DNA of 64,000 nucleotides, taken from NCBI RefSeq assembly GCF_000165425.1, contig NW_001798963.1, positions 62,001-126,000 on the forward strand, in the 5' to 3' direction. Under the pieces are notes generated by a model. The model worked only from the letters and a program-made list of their open reading frames with translations, had not been told where the DNA came from and ran no database searches. The DNA comes from Paramecium tetraurelia. Taxonomy: Eukaryota; Ciliophora; Oligohymenophorea; Peniculida; Parameciidae. The position numbers were made by a program, and so were the translations under genes. Of this stretch, positions 12,110-24,620 are shown one piece after another (position 1 is the first letter of the stretch; each line of letters begins with the position of its first letter).

Positions 12110-12418
12110 ATAAGAGCAATCTTTCTCTTAATTCATTTATATATATAATATATTGGGATTATATCTATCAGTTGGGGAAAGAATTGGAATCATGAAATCA
12201 TACAAGATGAATCAGCCTAAATCTCATCATTAATTTAATTTTATTTAATTTATTCAAAATTTACCAAATTACTTTGCTATTTAAATGCCGCCTCCTAATT
12301 CTATTCACACTCCATCCAATCATTCACTCATCCTCCTCTTCCATTGATTCCTTGTTATCAATAAATAATTCATTTCAGCTACTTTAATTTTATTTAAGTG
12401 ACTGTTATTTAATTTAAA
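12110..12418. promoter_or_regulatory. Shared upstream region of divergent Myb and coiled-coil genes
   Basis: 309 nt between two divergent starts, AT-rich with short C-rich patches. It presumably holds both promoters. No specific motif is claimed. Confidence 0.4.
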
Positions 12419-13011
12419 ATGCTAATACAAGCTCCTATCCCCAGAACTAGATTTGCCATTACTCCAACCAATGTCCGACCAATCCATGTTTGTTTAGACA
12501 TGACTCCAACTCGACAATTTTCCAATCATAATAGCATCTTGAATCTGACCTAGAGATTGGATGACAGATTGCCTATCCGAGCAGTCGTTGAAAATAAACA
12601 TCCACAATCCATTATTGTCAATAGAGTTCATGGCAACTCTTTCTCTCAGAATTAATCTAATAAGGAAATACAAAATCAGATCTAAGAATTGACAAAACAA
12701 AGGGAGAATATGGCTTAAATTTTATCAGAAGCCATTCGAAAAAACAACCTTCTCCAAAAGTAGTTAGATGTACTCAATTTTATTTTAATTAGAAACTTTA
12801 AAGTGATAAAACTGAGCAGGCACTCTAATTTTAAGTGAATTTAGATTAATTCCAAGATTAAATCACTTAATTGACTAGTAGGTTAGAAGACCTGATTATC
12901 GAAAACACTTAGCTTCAAGAATCTTATTAGAGTTAGCAATTTTACATCGAGTAATTAGAATATTAAGAAAATGATCAACTAAATATCACATAACATTTTG
13001 GATAGATGTGA
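12419..13011 (+). CDS. Coiled-coil protein, 189 residues
   Basis: One 23-nt intron (12770-12792). The N-terminal ~75 residues are Pro/Asn-rich and probably disordered; the rest is a Gln/Glu/Leu-rich coiled coil, most glutamines being TAA/TAG. No enzyme motif. It converges on the next gene with 28 nt between stops. Function unknown; short coiled-coil proteins like this are common in ciliate cytoskeleton. Confidence 0.75.
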
Positions 13012-13039
13012 AAATAGTAATAAATAAATTAATACTGTT

Positions 13040-14104
13040 TCATTTTTACTTAGTAACTTTTAAACTCTTTAAAAATAACTCCTTATAAGATATTTAATAA
13101 TTTATATCCAGAACATTGACACCTTATTATTTCCTTGTGGATGTGAATCCTTGAGGAGACATTGATTTTTTGTTCTTAGAACTGCTGATGTTGAGGGTTG
13201 CTAGATGATAATTTTGAGATACAATAATGTAGACTAATATTCTCCTTTTGTTTTCTGGATTAACTATGGGCACTCCTGAGTTCTGTCTGTCGCGTATCTC
13301 TTCCTTCAGTCAAGTATTTAATGACCTCTTGCAATTTACTCTTGTGCATAGGAGAGATGTTGCCGAATATTGACAATTATTTCACTATTTCAAATTTAAT
13401 ATTATACCGCAAAGCCTAATTGCTCTTAATTAATCTTTGAGATGCATCCCTGAATTCTTCCTCGTTCTTCTTATAGCTTTATTGTTCCCTGTCAATTTAT
13501 TATAATAAATTCGAATTGATCTATTAAGTGTAAACTAAAGATTTGTTTAATTCCTCCTAAACAGATATTAATTAAAATTACACATTATTTCTTCAAATCT
13601 TAGATAGATTTCTTCAATTTGTGCGATGATTCTTCGTGCGAGGCTGCCAAGACTTGAATCTCCTGTTGGGATGAGTTGAGAGCTTCGACCAATAGTTTAT
13701 TGTTAGTTTCGAGACTCTAGTTCTACAAGGAGAACTCGTTGATTTTCTCAGATACTCTCATCATATAAATATGAATTTATTACTTAGGTTAAATAACCAT
13801 CTTACTTATAATTATTTGATTCGCTGAGACAATGTAGAATACACTTGATTTTCTAGATCTCTAAAAATTGAAGAAAACAAATCCCCAATATTAAGAGAGG
13901 CATTGTCTCGTTGAGTCGATACTTCGCTCTCAGGTTAACTATAGATAATTGAGAGATCCCATATTGATCCACCTTCTTACTTTCCATGTCATCGAGATCA
14001 CTGCCAATCAAATAATTCTCGTAGCCCTTGTAGTCCTCCTTATCTTGATGCAACAATTCCAAGAAAACACTCAATTCCTTTGACAACTCTGGTTTATTTA
14101 ACAT
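13040..14104 (-). CDS. Coiled-coil protein, about 320 residues (5' structure uncertain)
   Basis: Introns at 13201-13222, 13557-13581 and 13783-13805 restore one frame from the middle of the gene to TGA at 13040-13042. The 5' end, starting at ATG 14104, needs one more shift; a GTG-type intron of 26 or 29 nt in the 14020s would make the total a multiple of three but has a weak consensus. The middle is coiled coil (..DLENQVYSTLSQRIKQL.. and ..LETNNKLLVEALNSSQQE..). The tail is basic and polar. No family recognised. Confidence 0.6.
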
Positions 14105-14249
14105 AAATCTGTTATTTTATTAATAAATATTTCTTTATAATTTATTTCGGTCGTTCTGCAACATCAAAGGTTCTCTTGCTCTGAGCATTCAATATATCAC
14201 TTCCATTACATTAAATTGAAAATATTAAACTTTTCTAAAACAATTAAAA

Positions 14250-16857
14250 ATGTTTAATTAGTAATATAGTTTGGATTAAAGCAACTCTCAGCATTCCTCC
14301 CAGCAATCTTAAACATTTTTGGCAGTTCCTCGTCTAATCCAATAAGAGATTTAAGCATATCAAGCTGGAGTGTAGAAGCATGTCAATTTTGAAGATCCTA
14401 ATCAGTTGTAGAAGAGTGAACATAAGGAAAGTTTGGAGGAGGGCGAAATCTTTGGTTCCCGATTGTCAATGGAAAAACGAGAATTTAACAAAATCGACGA
14501 GGTCGAGGAAAATTATAAATCCTTGAAGTTATTTCAAATAGAAATGCAAAACATAAATGGCAGAAAGTTGATCTCCAAAAACAGCCGAAAATTTAGTGAT
14601 TAAAGTGATATGGGCCTACGTAAGCATAGCGAATAATTGAGAAAGGCTTCCTCCTCCTATTTCCCCAATCCCTCTCCAAAATTCAAAGTCCAAGGAAGCC
14701 CACTCCTACCCAAAGGAGACTCATTCTCTATTCCGAAATGGCCCAAAAGATGGTTTTATATTATCAAGTTTCTCAGCAAAATTATGTGCGTTTAACCGAA
14801 CATTCTTAAATAATCCCATTTAATGTTAATAGATGATAAGGCTCATATCATAGCGTAAAATTGTTTAATATTTAACCCTTACTCACCAAAAGTGCTTTGG
14901 ACTCGTTATTTCATGCTAATCATGTACATGTCAGGATTTTTGATAATTCTCTGGGAATTCGCGTTCAAAGAAACTCAAGAATTATTTTTAGCTTTTTGTA
15001 ATTAATATCAACTTATTGAAGTTGCTTTGTCAATCCTTGAAAGTTTGAGTAACTATTTCATTGGCGTCTACATAGATGAGATGTACACAGAGAACAGATG
15101 GAGTATAGCTCAGCAATACCTATATTAGGATATCGTCTATCTAATAAGTTGTTTGCTCACATTTTTTGCATCTGATTACTTTAGTAACATTTATACATAG
15201 TCTTTAATAGTTCTGTTTGTATTATTGAGAGTACAAAGACTCTACATGATCAACTCATAAGTAACATATTGTTTCATACCTATCTTACTAATGCACACAT
15301 CCTCAACACTATACTCAAGACTAGCTCAAGATTAGTAAAATATCGTGCATAATTAGATTTTCAGACAGTAATATTTCTATGTACATATCCTCATTTTAAT
15401 GGACCATATTCTAATTGACCAATAGTGGCAATCCCTATGATAGACAAATGGAAATCAATGGAGATGCCAAAATACCCCTGAGAGTACTTTCCATCGTAGT
15501 CACCGTCATAGGTTACTTAGTTACGATTTATCTAATTAAACAATTCTTATATTACAAGCCCCAATAGAAATACAAGATCAGCGCTTAGCTTAGTTAAAAT
15601 TTATAAAGATATCAAAATCGAAACAAATTGGAACCTATAGATTTAAGTGGATTGAGACCTGATTTACAATATCAAATAAGACAAGAACTATTTATGCCAT
15701 TATTGGAAAGTCTCCCATTTACAAGAGGCTTTTTGTAAGATTTGACTTAAAAATTGAAAACCCAGACTTATTCTAATGGTACAATATTGCATCAACAATA
15801 CTAAGTAATGGATAAATTGTTCTTTTTGATGAAGGGCAATTTTGCTTAATGCATTGGTAATAAAGTGCTCACCACCAATATATTTCCAATTTAATATTTC
15901 TATCGCCAACTTCAATGTCCTTTAACTCTGAGATGTCTAAGTGAATCTTTGGTGGCTCATGTGGATATCGATGACTTTTTATAGTTAATTAAGATGCATG
16001 GTCAAGACTTCCAAAAGTTCTGCATGCTTAGAGATTACTTCAAAGAAGTATGTCCTTGTTGTGGATATAGGAATCACACCTTTACGAAATGCAAACATGT
16101 ATTTTATGTTCCCAATTTCAAAGAATTGATTCTCATTCATAACACATCTGAACCAAATGATAGAGTCAATTATTATCGAGATAATGGCAGAAATAGAATT
16201 AATGCCTTATAGAACAAGAATCTTATATGCATTACTGCCATCAGTTTTGCAATTACAAATAAGATATCTTCAGAAACTGATTTGACTAATGAAGTCATGG
16301 GAAGATTGCAAGGAAGTACTAATAATTTTGAAGATTCTATTTTGAATGATTTTTAAGATGAGAAATCATCTCGTTATTCTTTGTATCAAAAACATGGGAC
16401 TGTTGAAGTTCCTAAAACTATTAATTCACCCTAGAATACTTTCAGTAGTTAAACCCATTAACAAAACAGTATGCCTCCCATAAAATTGGAAGAGAAGGAA
16501 TCCTCCTATAATAGTAGAAAGTTTGTACATAAACATGTGGATTATTCACACACTTAAAATTCGATTAAAGTGAACTTAGTTAAATCTACTAACTCTAATG
16601 AATTATAGGTTAAAAGAACTCCAAAGAACAGATAAACTAGTTCTTCAAGTTCATTAAATAAAAAGATGCAATCGACAAGTATCATGTAGTAACCTAAATC
16701 ATAAACTGGTTCTATTATACCATAATAAGAAGAGAATGAGGATAATTTGGATCAAGTGTGTAGTTATGAATATTATTATCCTTCATATAATATCGAAAAT
16801 ATTGCTAATGCTTTAAATCATAAATTAATGAACAAAAGCATGTCCTTTGTTAATTGA
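14250..16857 (+). CDS. Six-TM cation-channel-like protein with CNBD-like domain and atypical pore
   Basis: One intron (15335-15356) and 861 residues. After a ~200-residue polar N-terminus come S1-S4-like hydrophobic segments (~215-340), a pore-helix-like YISSFQWTIFQLT (~373-386), then a last TM (RVLSIVVTVIGYLVTIYLI) and a cyclic-nucleotide-binding-like fold (~480-600: LPFTRGF, LFFLMKGN). Next is a Cys/His cluster (CPCCGYRNHTFTKCKH), then a long disordered Ser/Asn/Gln-rich tail. The overall order is that of ciliate CNG/HCN/EAG-type K+ channels. The residues after the pore helix read TNSGNPYD where such channels have T-x-GYGD, so K+ selectivity is doubtful. Conduction could be altered, or the protein may be a silent subunit. 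Confidence 0.8.
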
Positions 16858-16911
16858 TTATAATAGATATATATATGTTTACAAACTTAACAGCAAATAT
16901 ATAATTATATT

Positions 16912-17915
16912 ATGATTTCTAAAATAAAACAATTCTTTAATGACAATACTGCTGATTCAGCTATTAATAAACTCCTATTGGCCTTGACTGATCTTAAACT
17001 TATAGTGAATGACACTAACTTCATCTCCCAACTTTAAATCAGCAATCGTCTTAAGCCATTTTTTGCAAATGATCAAACAAAAGTACCTATATATATTTTC
17101 ATTCAGATATTATTTTTAAACTAATTGTTACAGGTTGTAGGAGATCACTTACAATAACAAGAAAAATTCTATGTCAAACTCAAAATGCTCCTTTTAGTTC
17201 ATATAATTATCAGTTCTTAAGTAGCAAGAGCTGATTTATCGAAAATGATCATCAATACAAAATTAACTATAAACATCAAAGCAAATGATGGATCAGACAA
17301 TATGATTGGACTATTGTGTCAATCATATTATTGCTATATTTACAAGTTGGCATCCTAGACCACTTTAATTAATGAAGATGTTGGTAAGCCTTAGGATGAT
17401 TTAATGATTTACTTCACTCTTTCAAATCAATGCTATATTGGAATGAATATGCAACGCTTGATTGAAACAATTAATAATGAACAAGTACCAAATGATATAA
17501 TTGCTCATTTAGTTAAGTTCTTGTATTTTGATATATAAGATATCTATATTTTCATCTTGAAAGATGTGAAGTACTTGATTGAAAAGAACCCAAGCCTCAT
17601 TATAAATAAATAGCAACTCTTAGAACTCTATAAAGAAGTAAATAGTAATAATAACAAAAATAGTGTTAATCTTTACAAACAAGAATGGTTATTTTTTATA
17701 AATTCAATCGCATTTTCCCACATTTTAGTTAAATAATGCCCCCACACTCCATCTAGATCAAAAATGCAGTTTTAAATTCTGTTTTAGAAGAAAAACAAAC
17801 TCAAGCATTTCCAAAATCTAATTAGAATGAAATACGAGAACCATTGTCTGTAAAAAATGCAGATAAAAAAATATAAGATTTTACAAGACCCTTATCCCCT
17901 AAAGAAAAATATTGA
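16912..17915 (+). CDS. Helical protein, possible ANTH-like (clathrin adaptor) domain
   Basis: An intron at 17728-17756 (29 nt) is required. A second candidate at 17083-17106 (24 nt, GTACCT...CAG) is in phase and lacks a stop. The protein is 324 residues, or 316 if the second is spliced. It is all-helical with Leu/Ile-rich helices, including KMLLLVHIIISSQ, YYCYIYKLAS and YFDIQDIYIFILKDVKYLI. The pattern of a helical bundle ending in a lysine-aspartate helix recalls ANTH domains of AP180/CALM, but this is only a resemblance by eye. The short C-terminal tail is charged. Confidence 0.6.
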
Positions 17916-18295
17916 TAATAAATTTAACACAATACTAATGAGTGAAATCACATAATAAAAAATATTTAAAATCCCCAAGATTGTTCTCTGAATTGTAAAT
18001 TTATGACAAGACCAAATTCATAGAAACACATATATCTTACTATCAGATTTTCATTCTTCATATTATTACATCTATGTTACTTGTTTGTTAATTATATTTC
18101 AAATATCATAGTATTTGGTTGTAGAAGCAGTAGAGAGTAATTAAATTCTAGAGAAATATCCAATCTGTATGCTACATATATATGAACATCTTAGATTGGT
18201 ACCAATAAGTCAATAATGTTTTCAATTCGATTTATCAAGCATAACTAACTTTATTAATAATTTTTGTTTGTAACAACTAATTTTTCTATACGCTT
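17916..18295. other. Intergenic, 380 nt
   Basis: AT-rich, no supported frame. The 3' end of the preceding gene and the promoter of the following coiled-coil gene should lie here. Confidence 0.5.
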
Positions 18296-20019
18296 ATGTA
18301 TGTCAATCAAAGTCCCTACAGGAATGTCCCTTATCAGAACATACCTACAACCACTATATATGTTGACCCTAACAAATACTAATAGCCGAACATTTAACAA
18401 CCGATAAGATATCAACAATCTCCCAGTACTGATTATGGCTATAGAGATTCTCAACTTTAACATCAATTCCAAGACTTGGCTAAAAAATATGTATGCATCT
18501 ATGTGTGATTGTTATTTAGCAAGATTTATAAAATGAAAATAATCAATTATTAAGATAGTTGTCAGATAGGCCATAGATTGGTTAGACTGAACTTTTGAAT
18601 TAAAAATTAGTATTATTACATTAATCAATCTAAGCAACACTATGCAATTGAGAATGATAAACTAAGACAGCAGTTAACATACACTTACGAGTTGCAAGAA
18701 AAGTTGACTCTTGTTACCAATCAGTTGGAGAAGGTTAACGAAGCGTTGATGCTTTCGAATTAAGAGAACCAACACTTATGCCAGTAAATTGCTGAATACA
18801 AGAATTAACAAACTTATGTGTATCAGTTGAACTCGACTATTCAGACACAAGAGATTTAATTACAATAAAAGTAGGATTAATTTAGAAATTTGCAATAAGA
18901 GATTGATTATTATCAATAAATATTTTCGTAAAAGGGATAGGAAATACAATAAACACAATTAGAGATCAATAGAGTGATTGGCTAAAATCAAGTTTTATAA
19001 TAAGAATTGGAATAGCAGAAAAGAAATTGTTTGAAATTAAAATAAGAGATTGTAGCTTTATAAGTCGAACAGAATAGTTTTATGTAATTAAGACATGAGA
19101 ATATGTAATTGCATGAAAAAAATTAAGAATTGCTGAGGAACTTTGAATAGCAAAAGGCTTTAAACTAAAATCTAATTATGGAATTGAACAAATCATAATA
19201 AATTGATTCGTATATTGATTAATTAATAGATTAATTAAATGAATAGAGATCCAAAATAGAATATGCTAGTTCTAAAATACAGGACTAAGCCAATAAAATA
19301 AATGAATTGGAATTCATAGCCAATGAGAAAGCATAATTAGATAGTGTAAATACAATCATCTAAAGCAAAACTATAACATTGTTGAAAATGATTACAACAA
19401 ATTGAATGAACTATTAAAGTAGAAATAAATTGAATTAGATGTCAATAAGAATACAAATATGTAATACAGTTAGAGACTTTAACAGAATTAAATGAATAAT
19501 GTTCTCATTAATGAACTTAAATTGGAGATAGAACAATGGAAGTCAAAACAAAGCAGAATGGAACAAGTGTTCAATGATGGTAAGAAGGAAGATCAATTTA
19601 AACTAAAGTGTCTCTAAGAACAAAATACTCAATTGACATAAATCACAGCTGAACTATAGGATAAACTGTAACATAAGGACACTGAACTACAACAATAAGG
19701 CATAATCTTATAGGATACACTAAAACGATTGAGAGAGAAGGAATAAATCATTAATTACAATTCGAGTAAGCCGAATGTGGATTAGGAGGAGGTGTAAGCT
19801 CTGAAGAATAGGATTAAGCTTTTGGAATTGAATGATGAGAAGAATTACAGTCTTTAAAAGGAGATTTAGAGATTGAATGCTCAAACTGCTTCTTTAAGAT
19901 AGGAATTAGCAACGTATAAGAATAGGCATCATGATTACTAATTTATGGATGAACAATTCCAAAAATCGAATAAATAGATACAGGAATTAAAAAGCCATAT
20001 AGTGACTTTATAAAAATGA
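18296..20019 (+). CDS. Long coiled-coil protein, 549 residues
   Basis: Introns 18491-18519, 18610-18634 and 19346-19365; removal leaves 550 codons. The first ~60 residues are Tyr/Pro/Gln-rich and disordered. Almost everything else is continuous Gln-rich heptad coiled coil with no globular domain. Probably a structural or ciliary/basal-body component, but the family is not recognisable because such sequences look alike. Confidence 0.8.
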
Positions 20020-20069
20020 ACGAATTATATTTCTTATTTTATACTAACAGTTAAATATAATATTTTAAA

Positions 20070-21389
20070 ATGAATTCAGAATGGCAATAGATGTTGATTG
20101 AAGATTTGAATGCTAAATTGCTCTAACGTGCAGAATTGATAGGGCACTACGAAGAACTTGAAGAGTTGCTGGAGTTTCATAAAGCCAATAGTACATTCGA
20201 ATATGGTTTTGCGATTAAACTTGAATAGTTGGATAGGGAGATTCAAAACAATTTTTCATCGGATCAAAAGGTTAGGAGTTTGATTAAGGAAAGAGAAACC
20301 TTATATTAAGAGCTAAACAAAAGAATGGAGGAGCAGACTCTCCAGGTTTTTGAATAATATATTGCTAATTGGAGTAATTGTATTGGTTAAATTAAGTTAG
20401 TGATTTTAAGGGGTTTAGAGTAATACATGGAGAGGAGAAGTACCAACAACTATTACTGGAATAGTAGAAGCAGATAAAAGGAATGATATACACGCAGTAC
20501 AATAAAAAGATATAGGGCATCACTTAAATTTACAAACAATTCAATTAAATAGACTAAGCCATACAATACAATATATCATATGTGGACAACGATTTGTCCA
20601 ATCAAATAAATTAGTATTAAAATAAGACAAATCAATCCATGCTTTAAAAGAAGGATGACACTCTCCAATTGTCATAAATGTAATCTAATTAATATTATTG
20701 TTTCAAGAATACAACAAATAGAGTTCACCAAATAAACTGCTAATTTATAATAAGATGACTCTTTGATATAGCATATGGATGAATTCAATATCATCATGAC
20801 CAAATCATCTCATCCTATCAAACTGCAAACCATATATGAAGAATAACAATAAAATATCAATCATCCCATCAGACAGCATCATCATAGCAAAACTATATTT
20901 AGCAATAAGCATTCTACTGCTTAAGTCAGTCCCTAGATGTCAAAGTCATACTTTGTTAGAGAGACTCCTTTAAAGAAATCTCTAACCAAAGGGACCTTGC
21001 TACTCAAGAAGTTCTCTAATAAACCATCAAAAAGGGAATTTGATGTGTTTTAACATCAAAATCCTACTTAATTGGGTTATGGTCTAAGGATGGCATAGTT
21101 GACCTAAGATAGAATTGAATTTAGAAATCAATTGAAACCCTAGATAATTGATTCATCATTGCCTCTCTCTCAGATTCTTAGAGTGATCATTCCAAAATAG
21201 GTTCAAGGGTATCTAAAAAGAAGGCCCAGCAAAATATAGGAGAAGGAAAACAATGTTCCAAGTCTCTCTTATTGGCCTATGCAAATTCTCACTTTGAATC
21301 AGGGACAGATTGATCTACTGTTCCATTCCTAAGATCACATGATGGATTGGTATAATGGTTTAGTGAATGTAAAAAATATTAATTAATGA
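20070..21389 (+). CDS. Coiled-coil protein with possible C-terminal PH-like segment
   Basis: Introns 20374-20396 and 20680-20707; 422 residues. An N-terminal coiled coil (residues 1-~220) is followed by a basic, Ser-rich middle. The final ~45 residues resemble the last strand and helix of a PH domain (ILTLNQGQIDLLFHS then DHMMDWYNGLVN). The stop codon overlaps the start codon of the next gene (ATGA, 21386-21389). Function unknown; a membrane-lipid contact role is only a guess. Confidence 0.75.
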
Positions 21390-22654
21390 AATATTTGAAA
21401 TTATTTACTCTTATTTCAATTACATTAGGCTCTTCGATTCATAAGCATATAAATCATCTTCGCTCAGGTTCAGGACCATTGGATACACAATTATTTGTTG
21501 TTGGCTTGGTATGCATATCATTCTCAATTCTCTTATTGTGGTTCAATGAAAGAAGAGCAGCAATCAATTCATATAGGCTTTAATTTGCCAGATAAAATTG
21601 CATCTCATTAACACCTTTTTAAGAATCTAATCCAACCAATTTAATACACATCACAGGTCAATTAATGACTGATGAATTGATTACAGACAAGGATTTTGGA
21701 ATTTCATAAATAAATTGTGTAAAATTGCACAGACATGTGGAAATGTACTAGTGGGTCAAAGGAGATTAAAAATAATATGAGCAGAAATGGGTGGACCATC
21801 ATGTTGAGAATCATTTTGGATATAATAATGATAAATCGAAATGGGTTTTGAAAGCGTAAACCTTTCTAAATTAATGTGTTAAATTACATTAATTTATGTT
21901 GGAGGAAGACATGATAAAGGAACTCAACACTCCTCTCTAGAATGTCAAATTTAATTAAGCAAATGTGTAGATTGCCTAATAGAAATATAAAGATAGTGGA
22001 TTTAGTAGATTGTAATTTTGTTTTTTTATAAAGTTTACTTTAAGATGACTACATCTACATGCATTAGGTTGATGATCAAATAGTGAATGGAGATCTGAGA
22101 ATAAGCTTCAAGTAAGTAATTTGTAGTGATGCCACAATAGTAGCTAGAGGGGACACTAATAGATTACTAGTTTGGTAATTTGAAGATACTTTTAATAAAA
22201 CAGTAGCTAGAGATTATGATGCACATGAAAGAACCTGTTGTAATCTCCCTGTCCCTAATGATAGCAAGCCAATCAAAGACATTTATTGGATATTCTAGGG
22301 TCTCTTTACTCCTGAAGAATGCTTTTCAAAAGTGGTAAATGAAAATGCCCTACTATTTTGGGTTTTCAGAAGTATTGGATATATTTTAATAGTAAATATC
22401 AATTACATTCATATTAGGCAATTGGAACTATCATTTTATTATCTCCAGTATCATTTCTAACTGACTTTATTCCAATTGAGAAACTAACTGGTATTAGTTT
22501 CTTTATTTTTGGTTGCATTGCTGCAGTGCCCATCACAATCTTTGCTATTTGCTTTTCTTGGGTATACTATCGCCCAAAGATTGGATTTTTAATGCTATTA
22601 ATATCTATAATTTTAGGAGGAGGCATATTTTATTATGCATACAAAAATCTATGA
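21386..22654 (+). CDS. TMEM43/LUMA family membrane protein, copy 1
   Basis: Introns 22012-22033 and 22392-22417; 406 residues, close to the usual ~400 of TMEM43. It has a signal-like N-terminus, then TM1 ending in the family motif LWFNERRA. A large soluble region contains the TMEM43-typical VEMYQWVKG and a GDLRISFK strand, and three more TM segments close the protein (~310-400). TMEM43 proteins sit in the ER/inner nuclear membrane and are thought to organise membrane proteins. Its ATG overlaps the preceding stop by 4 nt. The matching signal-plus-TM layout of copy 2 (24621) supports this start. Confidence 0.88.
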
Positions 22655-22727
22655 TTACGATAATTTTGGAATAGAATGATATAAATATAATAATATTGTA
22701 ATGGTGAGACATGTAACATAACAAATA

Positions 22728-24139
22728 TCAAATTTATACTTTTTTCTTTGCTGGTTCTTCGACGGAATCCTCTTCTTTGACTTCAACATCTCCTTCTTCA
22801 TCTTCACTCTGATCATCGAATATATTCCATATCTTAGATATTGCCATTTCTCTTTTAAATTTGTTCTATGCTAGTAATATGGTTATACCTTCTCTAAGCC
22901 AATTAAAAATTTGCCAACTTGTGTAGGATTTAAAATATTTCTAAGCTCATCAACAAAGTTCTCCACTTAAGAGGTTTTATTGTATAGTTATTCTTTGATT
23001 TCCTGGAATTAACTCAAAATTCTAAGATTTTAATAGTAATAAATTACTCTAATAATTTATTCTTATCACTTATAATCCTTCTTTAAGATTTCTTCATCTA
23101 TTTTTTCTAAGCCTCAGTTATCTAGAGATCGTTGGTGAGATCCAGCAACCACTGAGGTTGTCCTTCCTATAACTATTGATCCTATTAATCAGCAAACAAG
23201 TCCTTGCTTTCACTTGCAGCCCATAACATGTATCGAACATGAACAGGAAAGCAGATCTCCAATATTTAATTAAAGAAGTAATTGGAGGCACTTACTCTTT
23301 CTTTGCCCCCTCCACCAACTCTAAATCTCATTGAATCTAGGAGTAAATTTAATTCATTGTCATCTGCCTTGTTTTGGATTGATTTCTCCAATTTCTCGTA
23401 TAATTATTACCTTCCCAAAAAGAATCCTTACAACTATGAAACATTCTAATGAACAAATACTTATTGATTCTAACTCATCTTATTCAAGTAACCTGCACTT
23501 GTCTTATTCAATAATTTCTGTTTCTCGAGTTCATCATTTAATTGTTTGACTCGATGCTCCAGCAATTCAATATAAATCTTCTTCCTCTTCCTCGAATTCC
23601 TGGCGCATTCCCTATTCCTCAGCAATTTGGCCTGAGTGCTGTCCTCTATTTCCTAATAAGAAACACTGTTATTTTTATCATGTCTATCTTCCTCCGATGT
23701 TCTAAATTTTGCCTATTGTTGTTGTAACAATTTCTGACTATCCTACTAAACCAGGTTGGTGATCTTATTGATGTAAGTGTTTTTCAAGTTATTCTTATAC
23801 TGAAATGGATCCTTCTGTTTTGTATGTTCAGATTACTATTTACATTCTTATTTAAATTCATTACATTGCTTTTTTAAGTTTTTCGCTTTTTCTGTTTCTG
23901 TTTCTTTGCATCTAGAATTGGCTCCTCCTACTTCAAATCCATTGGTTCATACTAATTATCCAATAATGAAAAATTTTATTATAATCCAATAAAATTTTAG
24001 TTGCTATTAGTTCTAGGAAACGCATGACTAACAACATAAAATCAAGCACTTACGGCGGATCCATCAAATAATTGACCATGAAGTCATTTTCAACCAAATC
24101 AAACAGGGAATTGACCTTTTCATTATTTTAATTATACAT
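22728..24139 (-). CDS. bZIP transcription factor
   Basis: Introns 22866-22888, 23022-23047, 23815-23843 and 24028-24053; 435 residues. A basic region NRECARNSRKRKK with the invariant N-x7-R lies at ~150-163, followed by a leucine zipper (YIELLEHRVKQLNDELEKQK). The N-terminus is short and polar; the C-terminal half has a helical region (QWLLDLTNDLQITEAQKKQM..) that may be a partner or ligand domain, and the tail is acidic then basic (EEPAKKK). Nuclear DNA-binding regulator, target unknown. It lies on the opposite strand between two TMEM43 paralogues. Confidence 0.9.
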
Positions 24140-24620
24140 GATTTTATTTATAATAATTATTAAAACACACTTATTTTTACAAGATTTACCCCTTCAATGT
24201 GTTCACATCAAACTTAATATCTACTCCTATTATCAATTGAATACCCAGTTTAAATTGATTTTAACACTCCAAATGATTGAAAAAAGTCTTAAACTCATTC
24301 TTTAAGCATTACGCCCTTAGTTTCATATTAAATTCCCAAAATTCTATTAAATACTTACTCGACCTCAATTCACCTATTTAATTTAGATAAATATAATTCC
24401 AAGATTAAATCAATAATTTTAAATTTAATTTTTATTAAAATGTCCCAAAAGTATATTTTCAGCATAAAAATAATGTTTTTTTGGCCAATAAACACAATAT
24501 TTATAATTATCTATTATCTGGTACATAATTATTAAGATACATCTCTTTTGATGGTGCTTTGGACGTAAATAAATCGATTATGACTAAACATAAAACTCAT
24601 TAATTAATTTAAAAATAAGT
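24140..24620. promoter_or_regulatory. Intergenic between divergent bZIP and TMEM43 copy 2
   Basis: 481 nt, AT-rich, no supported frame. It should carry both promoters. No motif claimed. Confidence 0.4.

Noticed and set aside
23476-23502. 27-nt GTATTT...TAG intron candidate in the bZIP gene
   Set aside because: Length is a multiple of three and the unspliced frame is open, so it is not required; left as coding, though splicing cannot be excluded.
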